This document shows, one piece after another, positions 59,037 to 64,000 of a DNA stretch of 64,000 nt. Source of the DNA: an uncultured Eubacteriales bacterium (GTDB taxonomy: Bacteria; Bacillota; Clostridia; Christensenellales; UBA1242); assembly GCA_949031345.1 (NCBI GenBank), contig CARNVA010000004.1, positions 1 through 64,000 on the forward strand, read 5' to 3'. Made by a program: the position numbers and the translations under genes. Each line of letters opens with the position of its first letter. The stretch's first letter is position 1. The notes below the pieces were generated by a model. The model did not search any database and was not told the origin of the DNA. It saw only the letters and a list, made by a program, of their open reading frames with translations.

Positions 59037-62000
59037 TTATGCTTTTGAAAAGCCACTTTCACTTAAATCAAATTCAACTTCAGTGCTGCCACGCCATATA
59101 AGTGCTCTTGGTAAAGGCTTTCCGTCTTCTAGCATTATCCACTGTGAAAAATCTTCTCCAACATATTTTTTAACGCCATTAAACTCAAATAAGCAATTCA
59201 ATACCGTCGCTTCCCCATAATATTGCAAAACGAAGCCATCGGCATTATTCAACAATTTTGAAAAGCAGTTTTCTATCGTTCCACTTAAAACAGAATAGCC
59301 AACAAACAAGCCTCGTTTGCCACTTGCTACTTCCATATTTTCCTCAAAACAACAAGCTGAAAGTATAAAGTTTTGAGCAGCATAGCCTATCAGCCCACCA
59401 CAATAGTTTGAAGCAATCAAGCTCATTTTTGACATGCAGTTTTTCATTTCAAAATTTATTCCCGAAACTTCACCAATCAGCCCTCCAACCTTATCACCTG
59501 TCGCTGAAATGCTTCCATAACAATAGCAGTTTTCAACAGAGACATTATCTTTTACTCGGCCAATAACACCTCCTACTTTTGCCGAAGCTTTAATTTCTAC
59601 AGACGCGGAAGAGCCCACTATAACTGCATTTTCTGCTTTGCCAACTATCGCTGCCACCTCTTCATTTCCAGAGACTTTGCCAAATAATCTGACATTTTTA
59701 ATAATGACTGGATTATCTATTTTCTCACCTTCAACACGACCGAATAGTCCTTGACAATTATCATAATAGCCATTGATAACATTTATTCCTTCTATCTTAA
59801 AACCCTGTCCATCAAAACAGCCTTTAAAAGCAAAATCCTCACTGCCAATTGGCTTCCATATATTATCACTTAAATCAATGTTTGCTGTTTGTTTAACTTG
59901 AAATCTGGAATTATTGATTTCACATTCACTTGCAAGCCAAGCAAGCTCTTGGGCATTTGAAATGAGATAAATTCCACCTTCATTTTTAGGTTGTTTAATA
60001 TTTGATAAATGGGCCCAACTGTCTTGCCATTCTGCAGTTAAAGTCACATCTTCTGCCTTGATTATCGTATTCTCACCTGCAATAAGCCCATTCACATCAA
60101 ACCAGCCCAGAAAAATCTGTCCCCTCTTGGTCGGTTTTGGCAAATATCCAAAAGCAGAATTATATTCAATATCTTTAACAGCCATTCCATTCTCAATTTT
60201 CCATCCATTCATGTTGATGGGATAACTTCCACCTTTAATGTCAAGTTTCAGTTTATAATGATTTATTTCCCAAATAGCATGGAGATTTATGATTTCGCCC
60301 TCTTTTGAGGCCAAGTTTTTCACAATCTGCTCATCATAATATAGAGGCTCTTTCGCACTTGAGTCAGTATTCCAGCCCACAAATGAATAGCCCTCTTTTG
60401 TAAAGCTGTTTGAAGAAAGAGCATTGCCTTGCTCAGAAGCGCTTTTGTAAATAAAGTTTTGATTTGGCATGGAGCCTATTCCACTATTGCCATTAAAACA
60501 AACGCTATAACTATTTGCCCGCCACTGAGCAAAGAAGGTTGCAATGACTTCATTATTGCCAAGATTTGGCATAGTTAAATATAAACTTTGGTCGGAAGAA
60601 TTGGTCTGATAAATTACATCGTCAAAACTGCATCGCCAGCCCGTCAAAGTGTAACCTTCCTTCTTAGGAATTGGGAAATAATACCCCTGCCCAAACTTTA
60701 GTTTGGTTGAAGAAGAGGAAGAATTATCAGAATTGAGTCCACCGTTGAAATCAAATACAACATTATAATCATTTTCGAGCCACTGTGCATAAATCGAGTG
60801 TGCCGATCCCTTATTCATAACAGTGCTTGAAGTCACCTCTGTGCCTCCACTTGAAGCAAAATACCAGCCTTTTAAATGACAACCATCCCTTATAACCTGC
60901 GGAAAATTTCCATAATTGGTCAAATATGTAATATCTTTCTTCGCATTGTCGCCATTCTTAGTCCAACCATTTAAGTTAGAGCCCAGCTTGCCTCCATTGA
61001 CATTTGCAGTGACCGCATAACTACCTTTTTCCCATTGAGCATAAATGTAAGCAAGCGTTTCAAACCCAAAAGTTGTTGACACAGTAACCTCTGTACCTCC
61101 ACTCGCTTCAGTAAACCAACCTTTCAAGACATAACCAGTCCTTGACACAATTGGAAAGCTTCCTAAAGGATTGCCATAGGCTATATTTTTTGTAATAGAA
61201 CTTGCAATTTGATTCCAACCATTTGCAGAAACAAGAGTGCCTCCATTTGTATAAGCACTTACCGAACAAGTTTGAGCTCTCCACTGTGCATAAAGAGTCA
61301 TAGACGGCGGTGCAACTTTTAATGCAGCACCACTGCTGCTGAAATAATCATCGCCTCTGCCATCAGCTCGAGAGTTATAGCCCAAAAATGTATGTCCAGT
61401 TTTAGTAGGACAGGTTATTGATGACATGCTCATCCCATAACTTACTCGTTTGCTTGATGTTCCACCCGACCCGCCTTGCTTATCAAAGGTAAGCGTCACA
61501 CCACTTGCCACCGAATAAAACAAAGGTGTTATAATTATTTCTTCGTCAAAAGAGGCCGAATTCGAATAATTGTTTACATCTGTTTGCGACATTCTCCAAT
61601 ATGTTTCTGAGCTTATTTTAGTCCAACCATAATCGCTATTGTTTTCATACCAGCCTGCAAATTTAACTACACTTGAAGATGAAAGATAAAAACTTAAGGC
61701 TATTGGATAATAATCTGTGGTAGAATTAAGAGACAGATTATGAGGCAAACTATAAACTATTTCATCATAAGAATCGTCTGAATAGAGATACATGCTTGGT
61801 CGATTGATATACACTTTTTCTTGGTCGCTTGAAGATATATCTTTTACACTTATTCTATTTGACGATGGGGCACTTGTTGAAGCATATAGTCTTGGCCCTG
61901 CCACTTTTAAAGTGTAATTTGCAGCACTGACAGAATTTTCGCTTATTTTAGCAATCTTGTCATAAAAAAGCTTTCCCATTCCAGATATGGTGAATATCCC

Positions 62001-62060
62001 CATGAGGCACAAAAATATTGCAATGAAAGATAATACTATAAAGTTTAAATTCTTTTTCAT
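59037..62060 (-). CDS. Large secreted InlB/Flg_new-repeat and GLUG-like protein (family member 4)
   Basis: A 1007-residue protein with a hydrophobic N-terminus (residues ~5-28), an extra ~150-residue domain, about six InlB/Flg_new repeats (ending YAQW, YAQW, YAQW, FAQW, HAIW, TAEW), a GLUG-like region (CQGLFGR, VAAIVGK, KVGGVIG, KVGGLIG, YCGGLIG) and a diverged shared tail (KPLPRALIW...LSESGFSKA). AGAGGGG precedes the ATG. Unlike its three relatives its promoter (62165-62193) has no poly-G tract, so it is probably expressed constitutively. Confidence 0.9.
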   Translation of the reverse strand: MKKNLNFIVLSFIAIFLCLMGIFTISGMGKLFYDKIAKISENSVSAANYTLKVAGPRLYASTSAPSSNRISVKDISSSDQEKVYINRPSMYLYSDDSYDEIVYSLPHNLSLNSTTDYYPIALSFYLSSSSVVKFAGWYENNSDYGWTKISSETYWRMSQTDVNNYSNSASFDEEIIITPLFYSVASGVTLTFDKQGGSGGTSSKRVSYGMSMSSITCPTKTGHTFLGYNSRADGRGDDYFSSSGAALKVAPPSMTLYAQWRAQTCSVSAYTNGGTLVSANGWNQIASSITKNIAYGNPLGSFPIVSRTGYVLKGWFTEASGGTEVTVSTTFGFETLAYIYAQWEKGSYAVTANVNGGKLGSNLNGWTKNGDNAKKDITYLTNYGNFPQVIRDGCHLKGWYFASSGGTEVTSSTVMNKGSAHSIYAQWLENDYNVVFDFNGGLNSDNSSSSSTKLKFGQGYYFPIPKKEGYTLTGWRCSFDDVIYQTNSSDQSLYLTMPNLGNNEVIATFFAQWRANSYSVCFNGNSGIGSMPNQNFIYKSASEQGNALSSNSFTKEGYSFVGWNTDSSAKEPLYYDEQIVKNLASKEGEIINLHAIWEINHYKLKLDIKGGSYPINMNGWKIENGMAVKDIEYNSAFGYLPKPTKRGQIFLGWFDVNGLIAGENTIIKAEDVTLTAEWQDSWAHLSNIKQPKNEGGIYLISNAQELAWLASECEINNSRFQVKQTANIDLSDNIWKPIGSEDFAFKGCFDGQGFKIEGINVINGYYDNCQGLFGRVEGEKIDNPVIIKNVRLFGKVSGNEEVAAIVGKAENAVIVGSSASVEIKASAKVGGVIGRVKDNVSVENCYCYGSISATGDKVGGLIGEVSGINFEMKNCMSKMSLIASNYCGGLIGYAAQNFILSACCFEENMEVASGKRGLFVGYSVLSGTIENCFSKLLNNADGFVLQYYGEATVLNCLFEFNGVKKYVGEDFSQWIMLEDGKPLPRALIWRGSTEVEFDLSESGFSKA

Positions 62061-62164
62061 AACCCCTCTAAACCTTACAAACTTTTAAAGAATAATTAAA
62101 CTTTTAATCTTAAAATCTATATGTTTTTTAATTTATCCAATTTATCAAATTAGTTTATACTTTA

Positions 62165-62193
62165 ATTTTATAATTAAACAAGCGTTTCGTCAA
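62165..62193 (-). promoter_or_regulatory. Promoter of family member 4, no poly-G
   Basis: TTGACG (62193-62188), 17-bp AT-rich spacer, TAAAAT (62170-62165). Same distance to the gene (~105 bp) as the poly-G copies, but the spacer carries no G run. Confidence 0.75.
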
Positions 62194-62257
62194 GTTTTAA
62201 TTTAAAAAACCTTTTTAAACGGTCTTAATTTAAAATAAAAAACTAAATTAAAACAAA

Positions 62258-62282
62258 AAATCCACATTGAATGTGGATTTTC
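62258..62282 (-). terminator. Terminator after the coupling protein gene
   Basis: AAATCCACATT and ATGTGGATTT, 11-bp stem, T-run on the minus strand. Confidence 0.85.
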
Positions 62283-62286
62283 TTAT

Positions 62287-64000
62287 TTAATCATCATATT
62301 GGTTTCTTGGCTTCATAACTATTGCGTTTCTTCTGTCAATATCATAGAAGATTTCATCAATATTAAGCTGTTTTGAAAGTGCCATTGGGTCTGGCTTTTT
62401 GAGTTTTTCCATACATTTTGTTTGGAAGAAAGGTGTCATAACATCTTTCATAATACTCTTTCTGAATATCTTTGCAATAATAGTCCATCTCTCAAGCTGA
62501 CGAAGCTCTTGCTTATCAAGAAGAGGTTTTCTTGTACGCTGAGTAGATGTCGTAATATTTTCACCACCAGTTGCGATATCTCTGTTTGTCTGACGAGAAC
62601 GAGAAATCTCCTCGTGGAAAACAGTTGTTTCACCGCAGGCTTCTGAGAACGCTTGAATTGTCGATGGGTCTTCAGAGCCTAGGAACACTTCCATCTGGAA
62701 GTTTCCGCGAATGTTTTGTGCCTCATCCTGACCATATTTAATATCAAGCTGCTTATATGACTGCAAGATAATTTCAAAGAAGATTTTTCTTGAACGCGAT
62801 ACGGTAACCATAGTACCAAAGTTTGGCACGGCTGGCATGTTTCCAAATTCATCAAGAATGAAATAAACAGGGCGTTTCAATGTTCCGCCTGTCTTATTTG
62901 CAACATCGACAAGCACCTTATAAAGCTGACTGATACAAAGCACACCAAGAGGGTGTCTTTCTGTCTTATGGTCAGGGATTCTGATAAAGAATGCAGTTGG
63001 CTCTTCAGGAATTTTTGTAAAGTCAATATCTGTTCCGCTTGTAAGGAACAAGATACCTTCATCACCAAGGGTCTTACCAATTGAAGAAGAAAGAGTTGAA
63101 AGGAAAGATCTTTGAGTTACACCACTGGCAAGGCAAACACCACTCATAAGCTGATAAACATTGCCTCTTACCTTATCTCTGCCGTCGGCGTAAGTTGTAA
63201 GTGTTTTAAGAGCACTTTCTCTGTCACCTGCTGGGTCACGCCTCATACAAATTTTGTAAAGGTTGAAGAAATTGAATTTGTCAATTGTCATGCCAAGACG
63301 AGGATCTCTTGAGTCTTCAAGCATGGCGTACATAATTCCTGTAATAAAGTCACGGCAACCATTAGACCAAGTTGGGTCTTTGCTGTTTGGGTCATCTGGA
63401 ATAAGAGAGAGACCAATGTTTTTAATGTCTGACTTTGCTTCATCTTCAAGCTGAATTCTTCTTGACTCAAGCTCTTGCTGCAAAAGCTCTTTAGTTGGGA
63501 AAGCTTTGCCTTCAAAGCCATACCAAACATTGCCATATTCCACACCTTGAAGCACATCTTGCCCAAATCTCTTGTGCTTGACATCTTCAGGTTTTACATC
63601 TGTATATTTTTTTACCTCTTCGGTAAGTTTACCCGCTCTTTGATAGGTGCGGAAAGCAATTTCCATTGGATTCCACATAGAAGAAGCGTATGGGTCGTTT
63701 AAGTTGAGCACAATACACTTATACCCTTCTTTTTCAAGAACGGCAGCATTGTCGTTGTAAAGTTCGCCCTTAGGGTCTGTCATAACCATACTTGGCTTTT
63801 GACCAGAGTGAGCTAAAATTCTGATTGTAGGGTTTGCAAGAAGCTGTGTTTTACCTACACCGGTGGTACCAAGCACCAATGCGTGAGTTTCTGGCTTCAT
63901 GTTCACCTCAAAATGCCCACCTGTCTGCTTCATTCTGAAAACAAAACCTGTCTTTTTCATGTTTGGAAGGTTGTTCCAAGTCGAATAAAGAAGTTCGCTG
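62287..64000 (-). CDS. VirD4/TraG-type coupling protein, N-terminus beyond window edge
   Basis: Hexameric ATPase that brings DNA or proteins to a type IV secretion or conjugation channel. Walker A VLGTTGVGKTQLLANP, then VMTDPKGELY, and Walker B YFILDEFGNMPAVPNFG are visible, with a Gln-rich motif in IILQSYKQLDIKYG. The frame is open through the right edge (SELLYSTWNNLPN precedes the internal ATG 63960), so the membrane N-terminus is missing from view. It suggests a conjugative or secretion element to the right. Confidence 0.88.
   Translation of the reverse strand, partial: SELLYSTWNNLPNMKKTGFVFRMKQTGGHFEVNMKPETHALVLGTTGVGKTQLLANPTIRILAHSGQKPSMVMTDPKGELYNDNAAVLEKEGYKCIVLNLNDPYASSMWNPMEIAFRTYQRAGKLTEEVKKYTDVKPEDVKHKRFGQDVLQGVEYGNVWYGFEGKAFPTKELLQQELESRRIQLEDEAKSDIKNIGLSLIPDDPNSKDPTWSNGCRDFITGIMYAMLEDSRDPRLGMTIDKFNFFNLYKICMRRDPAGDRESALKTLTTYADGRDKVRGNVYQLMSGVCLASGVTQRSFLSTLSSSIGKTLGDEGILFLTSGTDIDFTKIPEEPTAFFIRIPDHKTERHPLGVLCISQLYKVLVDVANKTGGTLKRPVYFILDEFGNMPAVPNFGTMVTVSRSRKIFFEIILQSYKQLDIKYGQDEAQNIRGNFQMEVFLGSEDPSTIQAFSEACGETTVFHEEISRSRQTNRDIATGGENITTSTQRTRKPLLDKQELRQLERWTIIAKIFRKSIMKDVMTPFFQTKCMEKLKKPDPMALSKQLNIDEIFYDIDRRNAIVMKPRNQYDD

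Noticed and set aside
1..64000. tRNA, rRNA and CRISPR arrays
   Set aside because: No T-loop motifs, rRNA stretches or regularly spaced repeats were recognised by eye.

Overview
The window is AT-rich chromosomal DNA from an endospore-forming, low-GC Firmicute, most likely an uncultured Clostridia-type bacterium; I cannot name the taxon. Spore genes are spread through it: spoIIE, cwlD, spoIIR, sleB-ypeB, a SPOCS/LysM coat-type protein and veg. Most genes are on the minus strand, Shine-Dalgarno sites are strong (GGAGG), and no rRNA, tRNA or CRISPR array was recognised.

Layout. 1-3492: a DpnII/MboI-like (GATC-type) restriction-modification operon with a small HTH regulator, a Dam-type methylase, an extra Mrr-like nuclease, the DpnII-type nuclease and a second methylase cut by the window edge. 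3493-4830: an HTH gene and a SLOG-like gene broken by an in-frame stop. 8155-10077: small accessory genes. 10149-14594: argS, recR, ybaB and dnaX, the last with a programmed -1 frameshift site. 14720-18594: two small genes around 34-bp palindromes, then spoIIE. 18644-20054: gmk and cwlD. 20178-23170: an accessory operon (DUF4417, HNH-like protein, short toxin-tip-like protein, two tandem paralogous Cys-motif proteins separated by a decayed toxin tip). 23413-37108: a SIR2-like protein, rpoZ, radC, tpiA/pgk, dus, fhs, a MerR regulator and ppdK. 41359-50162: an FAD oxidoreductase, then rpe, rsgA, rlmN, fmt, def and priA. 54166-58987: germination and sporulation genes. 62287-64000: a VirD4/TraG-type coupling protein, cut by the right edge.

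The most striking system is a dispersed family of four very large secreted proteins (1007-1183 aa) at 4831, 37737, 50323 and 59037. Each has an N-terminal signal or anchor, InlB/Flg_new-type beta repeats, a GLUG-like region and the same C-terminal tail. Three of the four are preceded by a minus-strand promoter in which a run of 8 or 9 G fills the spacer between TTGACA and TAAAAT. A fourth copy of this element lies ahead of a small membrane protein. The spacers are 15, 16, 16 and 17 bp, and the fourth family member has an ordinary 17-bp spacer with no G tract. This is the architecture of slipped-strand, phase-variable promoters, so the cell probably switches combinations of these surface proteins on and off. 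Two of the genes are joined at their 3' ends to decayed copies of a neighbouring gene (FAD oxidoreductase tail, priA), so the family appears to have spread by duplication. A paralogue of the small membrane protein carries a coding G6 tract that is one base away from an intact frame, a possible second site of switching.
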